Origin: Streptomyces agglomeratus
GTDB taxonomy: Bacteria > Actinomycetota > Actinomycetes > Streptomycetales > Streptomycetaceae
Direction: 5' to 3'
Assembly: GCF_001746415.1 (NCBI RefSeq)
Contig: NZ_MEHJ01000001.1
Coordinates: 4,292,501-4,356,500, forward strand
Length of the DNA stretch: 64,000 bases
The notes beneath the pieces were generated by a model that was not told where the DNA came from, searched no databases, and was given only the letters and a program-made list of their open reading frames with translations. Position 1 is the stretch's first letter. Every line of letters starts with the position of its first letter. Shown here piece after piece: positions 18,439 to 28,051 of the stretch. The translations under genes were made by a program, and so were the position numbers.

Positions 18439-19437
18439 GTGGACACCTTTGCGCTCATCGTGACCATCGGGGTCGCGCTCGGATTCACGTATACAAACGG
18501 CTTTCACGACTCCGCGAACGCCATCGCGACTTCGGTTTCCACGCGGGCGCTGACCCCGCGCGCGGCCCTCGCCATGGCCGCCGTGATGAACCTCGCCGGT
18601 GCCTTCCTGGGCAGCGGCGTCGCCAAGACCGTCAGTGAAGGGCTCATCGCGACCCCGCACGGCGACAAGGGGATGGGAATCCTCTTCGCCGCGCTGGTCG
18701 GTGCGATCGTCTGGAACCTCGTCACCTGGTACTTCGGTCTGCCGTCGTCCTCCTCGCACGCGCTCTTCGGCGGCATGGTGGGCGCGGCGCTCGCGGGCGG
18801 CACCGAGGTTATCTGGTCGGGGGTGCTGGAGAAGGTCGTCATCCCGATGTTCATCTCACCGTTCGTCGGGCTGCTGCTCGGCTACCTGGTGATGGTCGTC
18901 ATCCTGTGGATGTTCCGGAAGGCCAACCCGCACAAGGCGAAGCGGGGCTTCCGTATCGCCCAGACCGTGTCCGCGGCCGGCATGGCGCTTGGCCACGGTC
19001 TCCAGGACGCGCAGAAGACCATGGGCATCGTGGTGATGGCGCTGGTCATCGCCGATGTCGAGGGTCAGGGCGACGCGATCCCGATGTGGGTCAAGATCGC
19101 CTGTGCGCTGACGCTCTCGCTCGGTACGTACGCGGGCGGCTGGCGGATCATGCGGACGCTCGGCCGGCGGATCATCGAGCTGGACCCGCCGCAGGGCTTC
19201 GCGGCGGAGACGACGGCCGCGTCCGTGATGTACACGGCGTCGTTCATGTTCCACGCGCCGATCTCCACCACCCACGTCATCACCTCCGCGATCATGGGCG
19301 TCGGCTCCACCAAGGGGTCGCGTGCGGTGCGCTGGGGTGTAGCCAAGAACATCGTGCTGGGCTGGTTCATCACGATGCCGGCCGCCGCACTGGTGGCCGC
19401 GACGTGCTACTGGGTCGTACTGCTGGCCTTCGGCTAG
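18439..19437 (+). CDS. pit: Low-affinity inorganic phosphate transporter (Pit)
   Basis: PiT-family permease of 332 aa driving uptake of metal-phosphate coupled to cations. Both family signatures are present: FTYTNGFHDSANAIATSVST near the N-terminus and the C-terminal repeat FMFHAPISTTHVITSAIMG. About eight to nine membrane helices with the central loop near 155-175 (FRKANPHKAKRGF). GTG start, 6 bases after the DUF47 gene. Ends at a strong bidirectional terminator shared with the convergent pst operon. Confidence 0.95.
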   Translation: MDTFALIVTIGVALGFTYTNGFHDSANAIATSVSTRALTPRAALAMAAVMNLAGAFLGSGVAKTVSEGLIATPHGDKGMGILFAALVGAIVWNLVTWYFGLPSSSSHALFGGMVGAALAGGTEVIWSGVLEKVVIPMFISPFVGLLLGYLVMVVILWMFRKANPHKAKRGFRIAQTVSAAGMALGHGLQDAQKTMGIVVMALVIADVEGQGDAIPMWVKIACALTLSLGTYAGGWRIMRTLGRRIIELDPPQGFAAETTAASVMYTASFMFHAPISTTHVITSAIMGVGSTKGSRAVRWGVAKNIVLGWFITMPAAALVAATCYWVVLLAFG

Positions 19438-19460
19438 CGGTCCGGCGTACGGACGAAGAC

Positions 19461-19502
19461 GGGCCCGCCCCCCACTCCTCAAGAGGAGTGGGGGGCGGGC
19501 CC
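19461..19502. terminator. Bidirectional terminator between pit and pstB
   Basis: Perfect 19-bp stem (GGGCCCGCCCCCCACTCCT and complement) with a 4-base loop, followed by TTTGCCTT. It lies between two convergent operons. Confidence 0.97.
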
Positions 19503-19559
19503 TTTGCCTTGCGGTGGCACCGCCATGCAGCACCGCAGGACAGGTGTGGCGGCCGGCTT

Positions 19560-20336
19560 CTAGCCGAAGCGGCCGGAGATGTAGTCCTCGGTGGCCTGGA
19601 CGGACGGGTTGGAGAAGATCCGCTCGGTGTCGTCTATCTCGACGAGCTTGCCGGGCTGGCCGACCGCCGCGAGGTTGAAGAACGCCGTACGGTCCGAGAC
19701 GCGCGCCGCCTGCTGCATGTTGTGCGTCACGATGACGATCGTGAAGCGCGACTTCAGCTCGCCGATCAGGTCCTCGATGGCGAGGGTCGAGATCGGGTCC
19801 AGGGCCGAGCACGGCTCGTCCATCAGCAGCACCTGCGGCTCCACCGCGATCGCGCGGGCGATGCACAGACGCTGCTGCTGGCCGCCGGAGAGACCGGAGC
19901 CGGGCTTGTTCAGGCGGTCCTTGACCTCGTTCCAGAGGTTGGCGCCGCGCAGGGACTTCTCGACGACCTCGGCCAGCTTGTTCTTCTTGTACGAGCCGTT
20001 GAGGCGCAGGCCCGCCGCCACGTTGTCGAAGATCGACATGGTGGGGAAGGGGTTCGGGCGCTGGAAGACCATGCCGACCGTGCGGCGTACGGCGACGGGG
20101 TCGACGTCCTTGCCGTACAGGTTCTCGTCGTCCAGGAGGACCTTGCCCTCCACGCGGCCACCGGGGGTGACCTCGTGCATGCGGTTGAGGGTGCGCAGGA
20201 AGGTGGACTTGCCGCAGCCGGACGGCCCGATGAAGGCCGTCACCGAGCGGGGCTCGACGGTCATCGAGATGTCGTCGATCGCCTTGTGGGTGCCGTAGTA
20301 GGCCGACAGGCCGCTGATGTCGATTCGCTTGGCCAT
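19560..20336 (-). CDS. pstB: Phosphate ABC transporter ATPase PstB
   Basis: ATP-binding subunit of the high-affinity phosphate importer, 258 aa, the usual length. Walker [10 protein letters not shown] (with [18 protein letters not shown]), Q-loop region, signature [14 protein letters not shown] and Walker B VLLMDEP are all intact, and the switch His follows in IVIVTHNM. Last gene of pstSCAB, 24 bases after pstA. The ATG at 20336 was chosen; an in-frame GTG lies 9 bases upstream. Cytoplasmic, docking on PstC and PstA. Confidence 0.97.
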   Translation of the reverse strand: MAKRIDISGLSAYYGTHKAIDDISMTVEPRSVTAFIGPSGCGKSTFLRTLNRMHEVTPGGRVEGKVLLDDENLYGKDVDPVAVRRTVGMVFQRPNPFPTMSIFDNVAAGLRLNGSYKKNKLAEVVEKSLRGANLWNEVKDRLNKPGSGLSGGQQQRLCIARAIAVEPQVLLMDEPCSALDPISTLAIEDLIGELKSRFTIVIVTHNMQQAARVSDRTAFFNLAAVGQPGKLVEIDDTERIFSNPSVQATEDYISGRFG

Positions 20337-20360
20337 CTGAATCACTGCTTTCTGCTGGCC

Positions 20361-21434
20361 TTAGCGGCCGGTGCTCGGGGCCTTCCAGCGGGCGATGCCG
20401 CGGGCCACCAGATTGAGGATCATGACGAAGGCGATCAGGACCAGGGCGGCGGCCCAGGCGCGGTCGTACGACGCCTCACTGCCGACCCGGTACTGCTCCC
20501 AGATGTAGAAGGGGAGCGAGGACTGGGCGCCTTCGAAGGGGTTGGAGTTGATCAGCTGGCTGCCGAAGACGAGCAGCATGATCGGCGCGGTCTCACCGGC
20601 GATACGGGCGATCGCGAGCATGACGCCCGTGGTGATGCCGCCGACCGCCGTGGGGAGGACGACCTTGAGGATCGTGCGCCACTTCGGTACGCCGAGGGCC
20701 AGGGACGCCTCGCGCAGCTCGTTCGGTACGAGCTTGAGCATCTCCTCGGTGGAGCGGACCACGACCGGGACCATCAGGATGGTCAGGGCCAGGGCGCCCA
20801 TCAGGCCGGAGGGCTGGAGGCCGGCGATCAGCATGATCGAGAGGATGAACAGACCCGCGACGATCGACGGGATGCCCGTCATGACGTCCACGAAGAAGGT
20901 CACGGCCCTGGCCAGCTGGCCCCTGCCGTACTCCACCAGGTAGATCGCGGTGAGCAGGCCCAGCGGGGCGGCGATGACGGTGGCGAGGCCGACCTGCTCC
21001 AGGGTGCCGATGAGGGCGTGGTAGACGCCGCCGCCTGCTTCGAAGCCGGGGACGCCCGCCATGGAGTGGGTCAGGAAATAGGCGTCCATGACCTTCATGC
21101 CGCGGCTGACCGTGACCCAGATCAGGGACAGGAGCGGAACGATCGCCAGGATGAAGCAGACCCAGACGACGCTGGTCGCGACGCGGTCCTTGGCCTGGCG
21201 CTTGCCCTCGACCGCCGTGGCGGTGCAGTACGTGATGAGGACGAAGAACAGCGCCGAGAGCAGACCCCACTGGATGCGGCTCTCCCAGCCGGCCACCAGG
21301 CCGAGGCCGCAGCCGAGCGCGATCGAGACGACCGCGAAGGCGGACGGGGCCCAGCGGGGCAGGCCCTTGCGGGACAGGCTCTGCGGACGGACGGAGGGCG
21401 AGGGCCGCTTGTCCTGTACGGCGGTGTTGCTCAT
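20361..21434 (-). CDS. pstA: Phosphate ABC transporter permease PstA
   Basis: Membrane subunit of the phosphate importer, 357 aa. Six to seven helices with the ABC-permease EAA loop seen as LREASLALGVPKWRTILKVV (the ATPase docking site). The N-terminal ~35 residues form an extra charged extension (VQDKRPSPSVRPQS) typical of actinobacterial PstA. Start ATG overlaps the pstC stop codon as ATGA, giving translational coupling. Confidence 0.96.
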   Translation of the reverse strand: MSNTAVQDKRPSPSVRPQSLSRKGLPRWAPSAFAVVSIALGCGLGLVAGWESRIQWGLLSALFFVLITYCTATAVEGKRQAKDRVATSVVWVCFILAIVPLLSLIWVTVSRGMKVMDAYFLTHSMAGVPGFEAGGGVYHALIGTLEQVGLATVIAAPLGLLTAIYLVEYGRGQLARAVTFFVDVMTGIPSIVAGLFILSIMLIAGLQPSGLMGALALTILMVPVVVRSTEEMLKLVPNELREASLALGVPKWRTILKVVLPTAVGGITTGVMLAIARIAGETAPIMLLVFGSQLINSNPFEGAQSSLPFYIWEQYRVGSEASYDRAWAAALVLIAFVMILNLVARGIARWKAPSTGR

Positions 21435-22420
21435 GCGTTGGCCCCCGAGTACTCCTTGCGGCGGGCGATGATGAGGCGTGCCGCGCCGTTGACCAGCAGG
21501 GTGAGGACGAAGAGGACCAGGCCCGAGGCGATCAGGGCGTCGCGCCCGAACTCGTTGGCCTCGTCGAACTTCGCCGCGATGTTCTGGGCGAACGTGCCGC
21601 CGCCCGGGTCCAGCAGATGGCCGGAGATGAGGAAGCTCGGGGAGAGGACGGTGGCGACGGCCATCGTCTCGCCCAGCGCGCGGCCCAGGCCCAGCATCGA
21701 GGCGCTGATGACGCCCGAGCGGCCGAAGGGAAGCACCGACATGCGGATGACTTCCCAGCGGGTCGCGCCGAGCGCGAGTGCGGCTTCTTCGTTCATCTTG
21801 GGGACCTGGAGGAAGACCTCACGGCTGACACTGGTGACGATCGGCAGAATCATGATCGCCAGCAGGATGCCGACGGTGAAGAGGTTCCGGGCTGCGCCCA
21901 TTTCCGTCTTGTCGAAAATGTACGTCCAGCCCATGTACTCGTCGAGCCAGGAGTTCAGCCCGGCCAGGTACGGGACGAGGAAGAGGGCGCCCCAGATGCC
22001 GTAGATGATGCTCGGCACGGCTGCCAGCAGGTCCACTACGTACGCGAGGGGCGAGGCCAGCTTGCGCGGCGCGTAGTGGGAGATGAAGAGGGCGATGCCG
22101 ACAGCGATCGGTACCGCGATGACCATCGCGATGATCGAGCTGACGACGGTGCCGTAGAGCAGGACCGCGATGCCGAACACCGGCGGGTCGCCGGCCGGGT
22201 TCCAGTCGAAGGTCGTGAGGAAGTTGCCCTCGTCCTTCGAGATGGCCAGTACGGCGCGGTAGGTCAGGAAGGCGGCGATCGACGCCATGACCACCAGGAG
22301 CAGGATGCCGGACCCGCGGGACAGGCCGACGAAGACCTTGTCTCCCGCGCGGCCGGTGGACGTGCCGCTCGGTTCTATGACTGGTGGGGCCTGTGGTGAG
22401 GGTGACGAGGTAATAGCCAT
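21431..22420 (-). CDS. pstC: Phosphate ABC transporter permease PstC
   Basis: Membrane subunit pairing with PstA, 329 aa. About six helices; the EAA docking loop reads NEEAALALGATRWEVIRMSV. A 25-residue Ser/Pro-rich N-terminal tail precedes the first helix. It begins 114 bases after pstS; the gap contains a hairpin that probably lowers transcription or protects the pstS mRNA, so pstC is likely expressed below pstS. Confidence 0.96.
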   Translation of the reverse strand: MAITSSPSPQAPPVIEPSGTSTGRAGDKVFVGLSRGSGILLLVVMASIAAFLTYRAVLAISKDEGNFLTTFDWNPAGDPPVFGIAVLLYGTVVSSIIAMVIAVPIAVGIALFISHYAPRKLASPLAYVVDLLAAVPSIIYGIWGALFLVPYLAGLNSWLDEYMGWTYIFDKTEMGAARNLFTVGILLAIMILPIVTSVSREVFLQVPKMNEEAALALGATRWEVIRMSVLPFGRSGVISASMLGLGRALGETMAVATVLSPSFLISGHLLDPGGGTFAQNIAAKFDEANEFGRDALIASGLVLFVLTLLVNGAARLIIARRKEYSGANA

Positions 22421-22481
22421 GGTCTTTCCGGTCTGTGTGGGGGAGCGGGCTCCCCTGGCGGCGGTGCACCGGATGGGTGGT

Positions 22482-22512
22482 GGCTGCCGGCCCGTGCGCC
22501 GGGCCGGCAGCC
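22482..22512 (-). terminator. Hairpin between pstS and pstC
   Basis: Perfect 12-bp stem GGCTGCCGGCCC / GGGCCGGCAGCC with a 7-base loop, no T run. Its position suggests partial termination or mRNA stabilisation giving more PstS than the rest of the transporter. Confidence 0.85.
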
Positions 22513-22534
22513 GCTGTGCCGTGCTGCTCGGGTG

Positions 22535-23668
22535 TTACGAGAGGGTGGCGACCGTCTCGCGGACCTTCGCGTTGATCTCCGCCGGGATCGGCGCGTAGCC
22601 GGCCTCGGAGAGGACCTTCTGGCCGTCCTCACTGGCGGTGTACGTCAGGAAGGACTTGACGGTGCCGAGGGTCTCGGCGTTGTTGCCCTTGTCGCAGACG
22701 ATCTCGTAGGTCACCAGGACGATCGGGTACGCGCCGTCGGCCTTGGTGGCGTAGTCGAGCTTCAGGGCGAGGTCCTTGCCCTGGCCCTCGATCTTCGCGG
22801 CGGCGATGGCCGTCGAGGCGTTCTCGGAGGTCGCGGCGACCGGCTCGGCCGCACCCGTGTCGATCTTGACGGTGGAGATGTTCTGCGAGCTGGCGTACGA
22901 GAGCTCGAAGTAACCGATCGCCCCGTCCTCCTGCTTGACCTGCGCGGCGACACCGGAGGAGCCGGACGCGGCCTGGCCGCCGGGCGCGGGCCACTTCTTC
23001 TCGGCCTCGTACGGCCAGTCCTTCTTGGCGGTGGCGCCGAGGTACTTGCCGAGGTTCTGCGTGGTGCCGGAGTCCTCGGAGCGGTGGTACGGCTGGATCG
23101 CCTTGGCGGGGAGCTTGGCGCCCGGGTTGAGCTTGGCGATCGCCGGGTCGTTCCACTTCTTGATCTTGCTGTTGAAGATCTTGGCCACGGTGGCGGCGTC
23201 GAGGTTCAGGTCGTCGACGCCCTCCAGGTTGTAGCCGAGCGCGATCGGGCCGCCGACCATCGGGAGGTTGATGCCCTGGCCGCCCTTGCAGATCTTCTTC
23301 GACTCGGCGACCTCTTCGGGCTTGAGCGCCGAGTCGGAGCCGGCGAAGCCGACCGTGCCCTGGTTGAACGCGACGATGCCCTCACCGGAGGACGAGGACT
23401 TGTAGTTGACCTCGACGCCGGTGCAGGCGGCCATGTAGTTCCTGACCCAGAGGTCCATGGCGTTCTTCTGCGCGCTCGACCCGGACGCGAGGAGCTTGCC
23501 CTTGGCGTCGTCGCACTTGATGTTGCTGGCGGCCTTGGTGTTCTCACCGGCCCCACCGGTGGAAGCAGTGTTGTCGTCCGAGCCGCACGCCGTGAGGACC
23601 AGGGCGCCGGAGACGGCGAGGGCGCCGAGCGCGGTGGCGCGAAGCCGGTTCTTGCGCTGAAGCTTCAC
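22535..23668 (-). CDS. pstS: Phosphate-binding lipoprotein PstS
   Basis: Extracellular phosphate-binding lipoprotein, 377 aa, first gene of the pst operon. The signal peptide ends in lipobox VLTACGS (Cys near residue 28). Family landmarks include GSSAQKNAMDLWVRNY, AFNQGTVGFAGSDSAL and YHRSEDSGTTQNLGKYL, the phosphate-contacting segments. It delivers phosphate to PstCA. Four 11-base PHO-box units sit about 140-185 bases upstream, so expression should rise under phosphate starvation through PhoP. Confidence 0.97.
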   Translation of the reverse strand: MKLQRKNRLRATALGALAVSGALVLTACGSDDNTASTGGAGENTKAASNIKCDDAKGKLLASGSSAQKNAMDLWVRNYMAACTGVEVNYKSSSSGEGIVAFNQGTVGFAGSDSALKPEEVAESKKICKGGQGINLPMVGGPIALGYNLEGVDDLNLDAATVAKIFNSKIKKWNDPAIAKLNPGAKLPAKAIQPYHRSEDSGTTQNLGKYLGATAKKDWPYEAEKKWPAPGGQAASGSSGVAAQVKQEDGAIGYFELSYASSQNISTVKIDTGAAEPVAATSENASTAIAAAKIEGQGKDLALKLDYATKADGAYPIVLVTYEIVCDKGNNAETLGTVKSFLTYTASEDGQKVLSEAGYAPIPAEINAKVRETVATLS

Positions 23669-23807
23669 TTTCGGGTGTTCCTTCCAGGAGCCGCCGGTCC
23701 TGTGTGGTGGCGGCGTGCGAAGAGGTATGAGTTCTCGGGTCCCAGCTACCCAGTGGGGCGGACATCTCGCGATGTGCCTCGCACTGTGTACGTCCGAAAT
23801 TAGGCAG

Positions 23808-23852
23808 AACAGGTGAAGCCGTCGACGGGGGAGAGTGAACGGGAGGTGAACC
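23808..23852 (-). promoter_or_regulatory. PHO box array upstream of pstS
   Basis: Read leftward, four consecutive 11-base units follow one another in register: GTTCACCTCCC (23851-23841), GTTCACTCTCC (23840-23830), a weak CCCGTCGACGG (23829-23819) and CTTCACCTGTT (23818-23808). This is the direct-repeat pattern bound by PhoP in Streptomyces (GTTCACC core). The rest of the 385-base gap 23669-24053 holds the pstS promoter and leader and no gene. Confidence 0.85.
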
Positions 23853-24053
23853 GTGCCGAACGGTGTGGTGTGCGGTCCGCACCGCGGCCGGCGGCGGGGG
23901 CGGGGGTGCGGCGGGTCTGGGCGGGTGTGGGGCGGGGCATGCGGCCGGGCGGGCGGCCGGGGCCGTGGCCGGGGGAGGCTCCCCGTACGGAAGGTGCCCG
24001 AAACGCGGGGGTCTGCACCGCGGTGCGTCTTTCCTTTGCGGTACTACGGGCGG

Positions 24054-24473
24054 TTACGCGCGGTGGAGGGAGTCCAGCAGGGCGTCCACCAGGTCGCGGT
24101 CGCGGGGCTGCGTCAGGCGGTTTCTGGCCGCCGTGGGCGAGAGCCAGAGGATCCGGTCCACCTCGTCGCCCGGGGTGAAGTCACCCTCCGTGGCTTCCGC
24201 CGCCCAGTAGGACACGCGCTTGGGGCGGCCGTTCGCGACGTACCGCATCGTGGGCAGTTCGGCGCCCGGCGCGCAGTGGTGGCCGGTTTCCTCCAGGACC
24301 TCGCGCAGCGCGCCAGCCAGTGCGTCCTCGCCGCGCTTGAGCTTGCCCTTGGGATGCGACCAGTCGTCGTATTTCGGCCGGTGCACGAGGCAGATCTCCA
24401 GGCCGCCGTCGAACGGCGACCGGCGCCAGAGCACGCAGCCGGCGGCGAGGACCGTGTCCTCGGGGCCGGTCAC
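24054..24473 (-). CDS. NUDIX hydrolase (MutT-like)
   Basis: A 139-aa protein with a complete Nudix box GKLKRGEDALAGALREVLEE followed by TG, matching GX5EX7REUXEEXGU. Length fits a single Nudix domain hydrolysing a nucleoside diphosphate-linked compound; it lacks the histidine-phosphatase domain of mycobacterial MutT1. GTG at 24473 overlaps the CHAD gene stop as GTGA and was preferred over GTG at 24500. It ends the ppk-CHAD-NUDIX operon, so it may act on nucleotides linked to polyphosphate metabolism (inference from context). Confidence 0.9.
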   Translation of the reverse strand: MTGPEDTVLAAGCVLWRRSPFDGGLEICLVHRPKYDDWSHPKGKLKRGEDALAGALREVLEETGHHCAPGAELPTMRYVANGRPKRVSYWAAEATEGDFTPGDEVDRILWLSPTAARNRLTQPRDRDLVDALLDSLHRA

Positions 24474-25582
24474 GGCGCCGCCGCCGGCAGGGGCTGCCAC
24501 GCCTGCTGGAAGGCGAACCGGGCCGCCTCGACCTCGTGGCGCTGGTCGGCGTGCAGGACGCCGAGGGCGTACGCCGTCGCCGGGGCGATGCGCGGGGTGC
24601 GGGCCGCCGACGCCGCCGCGGTGGCCGCCTCGGCCGCGTCCCGGTGGCGGTCCAGGGCCCGGGCCGCGGTGAGCGTGTCGGCGGGGGCGGCGATGACCTC
24701 CCGCGCGTAGCGGTGCAGGCGCAGGAGCAGGCGTACGTGGTGCCAGGGGGCGTCCTGCGCCTCGCTGCTCGGCGCCGGGGCCAGGCCGTGGACGAGGGCC
24801 TCGGCGTTGTACGGGTGCGCGGCGCGTCCCAGCGGCAGCGCCGCCACCGCCTCCCTGAGCCGCTGCTCGGCGCCCGTCGCCAGCGGCGCGAGCACCTCGG
24901 CGGCAGGGGCGGCGGCGGCCGGGCCGAGCGGAACGTCCGAGGCGAGTAAGGCCACGGCGTCGGCGACCGCGTGGAACCGCGAGGAACCCAGCGCCTGGAG
25001 CGCCGCCGAGTGCGCCCGGGTCCGGGCCAGGGTCAGCTGCCGCTCCAGCAGCGCACCGGCCCGCGCCGCGCCCACCGTCAGCGAACTGCCCGGCTCCGAC
25101 TTCCCGCCGCCGCGCGCCGGGGACACCGGAACCGGACCGGCGCCCGCTCCCGAGAGCCGGTTCAGGGCCTCCAGCAGCCGGTTCAGGCGGGCGGCGTAGG
25201 CGTGCTCGCGGGCCAGGACGCCGGAGAGCCAGGCCAGCTCCGACCGCAGGGTGTCCGCCCAGCCGGTGTCGGTCAGCGGCCGGAACGTGTGCAGCGTCGC
25301 GCTGATCCGGCGGGCCGAGCCGCGCAGCGCGCGCGCCGCCCCGGCCGCGTCCGCTGCGCCCTGCGGGTCCTGGCCGCTCTCGCGGTGCACGCGCAGGCTG
25401 CGCAGGAAGTCCGTGGCCTGGTCGTGCAGGTACGGCGCCAGCAGCTCGCGGGTGAGGACGTCCGGGTGGAGGTCGCGGCGGGGCGCCGCGGTCGGCGGCA
25501 GGTGCCCGCTGTCCGGGGGCGGGACGGCGGGATCGCCGCTCACGCGGGTGCGGGGGCGTGATGCGGTGTCATGGTTTCGCAC
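24470..25582 (-). CDS. CHAD-domain protein, probably polyphosphate-associated
   Basis: A 370-aa all-helical protein. A CHAD domain (about 45-365) is indicated by His/Arg-rich helices: [25 protein letters not shown], which splits as two motifs, and later [21 protein letters not shown] domains bind polyphosphate through basic helices. The gene starts inside the ppk 3' end (GTG at 25582, GGAGG 7 bases upstream, 14-base overlap), tightly linking it to polyphosphate kinase. The 62 residues of open frame upstream belong to ppk overlap and were left out. A Gly/Ser/Pro loop lies in the middle (about 150-165). Confidence 0.88.
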   Translation of the reverse strand: MRNHDTASRPRTRVSGDPAVPPPDSGHLPPTAAPRRDLHPDVLTRELLAPYLHDQATDFLRSLRVHRESGQDPQGAADAAGAARALRGSARRISATLHTFRPLTDTGWADTLRSELAWLSGVLAREHAYAARLNRLLEALNRLSGAGAGPVPVSPARGGGKSEPGSSLTVGAARAGALLERQLTLARTRAHSAALQALGSSRFHAVADAVALLASDVPLGPAAAAPAAEVLAPLATGAEQRLREAVAALPLGRAAHPYNAEALVHGLAPAPSSEAQDAPWHHVRLLLRLHRYAREVIAAPADTLTAARALDRHRDAAEAATAAASAARTPRIAPATAYALGVLHADQRHEVEAARFAFQQAWQPLPAAAP

Positions 25583-27809
25583 GCCGGCGCCTCCGGGCGT
25601 CAATGAGCATCTCCTGTACGTGCCGCAGCGGCTGGCCGTCGGCGTCGGCCGCGTGCCGCGTCCAGTTGCCGTCGGGGCCGAGGTGCCAGGAGGCCGTCGA
25701 GTCGGACATTCCGGTTTCCAGCAGCCGGCTGAGGGACGCGCGGTGCGCCGGGTCGGTGACCCGTACAAGCGCCTCTATGCGGCGGTCGAGGTTGCGGTGC
25801 ATCATGTCGGCGCTGCCGAACCAGACCTCGGGCTCGCCGCCGTTGCCGAAGGCGAAGATCCGCGAGTGTTCGAGGAAGCGGCCGAGTATCGAGCGGACCC
25901 GGACGTTCTCCGAGAGGCCGGAGACTCCGGGGCGGATGGCGCAGATGCCGCGTACCCAGATGTCGACCGGAACGCCCGCCTTCGCCGCCCGGTAGCAGGC
26001 GTCGATGATCGCTTCGTCGACCATCGAGTTGACCTTGATCCGGACGTACGCGGGACGGCCCGCCTGGTGGTGCGCGGCTTCCTTGTTGATACGGGCGACC
26101 AGTCCGTCCCGCAGCGACTTGGGCGCGACGAGCAGCCGTCGGTAGGTCTCGCGGCGCGAGTAGCCGGACAGCCGGTTGAACAGGTCGGAGAGGTCGGCGC
26201 CGACCTGTGGATCGGCCGTCAGCAGTCCCAGGTCCTCGTACAGGCGGGCCGTCTTCGGGTGGTAGTTGCCCGTACCGACGTGGGAGTAGCGGCGCAGCAG
26301 GTCGCCCTCCTGCCGGACGACGAGGGACAGCTTGCAGTGGGTCTTGAGCCCGACGAGCCCGTACACGACGTGGCAGCCGGACTCCTCCAGCTTGCGGGCC
26401 CACTTGATGTTGGCCTGCTCGTCGAAGCGGGCCTTGATCTCGACGAGGACGAGGACCTGCTTGCCGGACTCGGCGGCGTCGATCAGCGCGTCCACTATCG
26501 GGGAGTCGCCCGAGGTCCGGTACAGCGTCTGCTTGATCGCCAGCACGTCCGGGTCGGCCGCCGCCTGCTCCAGGAACGCCTGCACGGAGGTCGAGAAGGA
26601 GTCGTACGGGTGGTGCAGCAGCACGTCGCGCTCCCGCAGGGCGGCGAAGACGTCCGGCGCGGACGCCGACTCGACCTCCGCGAGGTCCCGGTGGGTGCCC
26701 GCGATGTACTTCGGGAACTTCAGCTCCGGCCGGTCCAGCGCCGCGATGCCGAAGAGTCCAGTGAGGTCCAGCGGGCCGGGCAGCGGGTACACCTCGGCGT
26801 CGGACATCTTCAGTTCGCGTACGAGCAGGTCCAGGACGTACGGGTCGATGGACTCCTCGACCTCCAGGCGCACCGGCGGCCCGAAGCGGCGGCGCATGAG
26901 CTCCTTCTCCAGCGCCTGGAGGAGGTTCTCGGTGTCGTCCTCCTCGACTTCGAGGTCCTCGTTCCTGGTCACCCGGAACATGTGGTGCGCGAGGACCTCC
27001 ATGCCGGGGAAGAGCTCTTCCAGGTGCGCCGCGATGACGTCCTCGAGGGGTACGTACCGCTGCGGGGACGCCTCCAGGAAGCGGGACAGCAGCGGCGGCA
27101 CCTTGACACGGGCGAAGTGGCGGTGGCCGCTGACCGGATTGCGTACGACCACGGCGAGGTTGAGGGACAGCCCCGAGATGTACGGGAAGGGGTGCGCGGG
27201 GTCCACGGCCAGCGGGGTGAGCACCGGGAAGATCTGCTGGCGGAAGAGGGTGAAGAGGCGCGCCTGTTCCTTCTCGGTCAGGTCCGGCCAGCGGATGAGG
27301 TGCACGCCCTCGTCGGAGAGGGCGGGGGCGATGTCCTGCTGGTAGCAGGCGGCGTGCCGGGCCATGAGCTCGCGCGAGCGGGTCCAGATCAGCTCCAGCA
27401 CCTCGCGGGGCTGGAGGCCGGACGCGGACCGGGTGGCGACACCGGTCGCGATGCGGCGCTTCAGGCCCGCCACCCGGACCATGAAGAACTCGTCCAGGTT
27501 CGAGGCGAAGATCGCGAGGAAGTTCGCTCGTTCGAGCAGGGGCGTGGCCGGGTCCTCGGCGAGTTCGAGCACCCGCTCGTTGAAGGCCAGCCAGCTGCGC
27601 TCCCGGTCGAGGAAGCGGCCCTGCGGCAGCTCGGTGTCGGCCGCGGGTCCCTCCGCGTACTCGGCGTACGCGTCCAGATCGGCGTCGATGTCGGGATCCA
27701 GATTGGTCACCGGGGAGCCCGCCAGGGTGTGCGGGCGGTGCACGGCGATGGAACCGACGGACGGCTGAGCATGCTGGACAGGGACATCGGCGCTCGGCTG
27801 CTGGCTCAT
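25569..27809 (-). CDS. ppk: Polyphosphate kinase Ppk1
   Basis: Reversible polymerisation of ATP gamma-phosphate into polyphosphate; 746 aa, slightly longer than E. coli PPK owing to an acidic N-terminal extension of about 55 residues ([19 protein letters not shown]). The PPK N domain starts at [19 protein letters not shown]. The catalytic histidine motif is [15 protein letters not shown], with [11 protein letters not shown] and [14 protein letters not shown] downstream landmarks. ATG at 27809; ribosome site weak. It heads a ppk-CHAD-NUDIX operon convergent in theme, though not in transcription, with pst. Confidence 0.97.
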   Translation of the reverse strand: MSQQPSADVPVQHAQPSVGSIAVHRPHTLAGSPVTNLDPDIDADLDAYAEYAEGPAADTELPQGRFLDRERSWLAFNERVLELAEDPATPLLERANFLAIFASNLDEFFMVRVAGLKRRIATGVATRSASGLQPREVLELIWTRSRELMARHAACYQQDIAPALSDEGVHLIRWPDLTEKEQARLFTLFRQQIFPVLTPLAVDPAHPFPYISGLSLNLAVVVRNPVSGHRHFARVKVPPLLSRFLEASPQRYVPLEDVIAAHLEELFPGMEVLAHHMFRVTRNEDLEVEEDDTENLLQALEKELMRRRFGPPVRLEVEESIDPYVLDLLVRELKMSDAEVYPLPGPLDLTGLFGIAALDRPELKFPKYIAGTHRDLAEVESASAPDVFAALRERDVLLHHPYDSFSTSVQAFLEQAAADPDVLAIKQTLYRTSGDSPIVDALIDAAESGKQVLVLVEIKARFDEQANIKWARKLEESGCHVVYGLVGLKTHCKLSLVVRQEGDLLRRYSHVGTGNYHPKTARLYEDLGLLTADPQVGADLSDLFNRLSGYSRRETYRRLLVAPKSLRDGLVARINKEAAHHQAGRPAYVRIKVNSMVDEAIIDACYRAAKAGVPVDIWVRGICAIRPGVSGLSENVRVRSILGRFLEHSRIFAFGNGGEPEVWFGSADMMHRNLDRRIEALVRVTDPAHRASLSRLLETGMSDSTASWHLGPDGNWTRHAADADGQPLRHVQEMLIDARRRRRAKP

Positions 27810-27987
27810 GACCCCATTGTTCCGCGCCTGGGGGGTGCCGGGCGCGCCGAGGAGGGGTGATGTGCGGGAGGCTCTCCCGTTCGGGGAGGGTGGCACAGCG
27901 GGCTGCATTCCGAGAGCGTCGCAAGCGTGTCTGAATACGCGGTAACGGAGACATGACATACAGGCTGCGGTGCCGGGTCCGCGCCTG

Positions 27988-28032
27988 GGCCGCAGGGCCC
28001 CGCCCACCCCCGTGGGACGGGGCCCCGCGGCC
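27988..28032 (-). terminator. Terminator of the GntR/ABC operon
   Basis: Long GC-rich hairpin of about 17 bp (GGCCGCAGGGCCCCG against CGGGGCCCCGCGGCC) with one mismatch, starting 20 bases past the permease stop codon. No U tract, as is common in this genus. Confidence 0.7.
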
Positions 28033-28051
28033 GTCCGGCCGTGCGGGCCGG

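Noticed and set aside
18906..22004. Rightward 1032-codon ORF
   Set aside because: It runs antisense through pst genes in a frame opened only by high GC; composition (Asp/Arg/Gly/His) is typical of an antisense shadow.
25251..27860. Rightward 869-codon ORF
   Set aside because: Antisense shadow of ppk and the CHAD gene.
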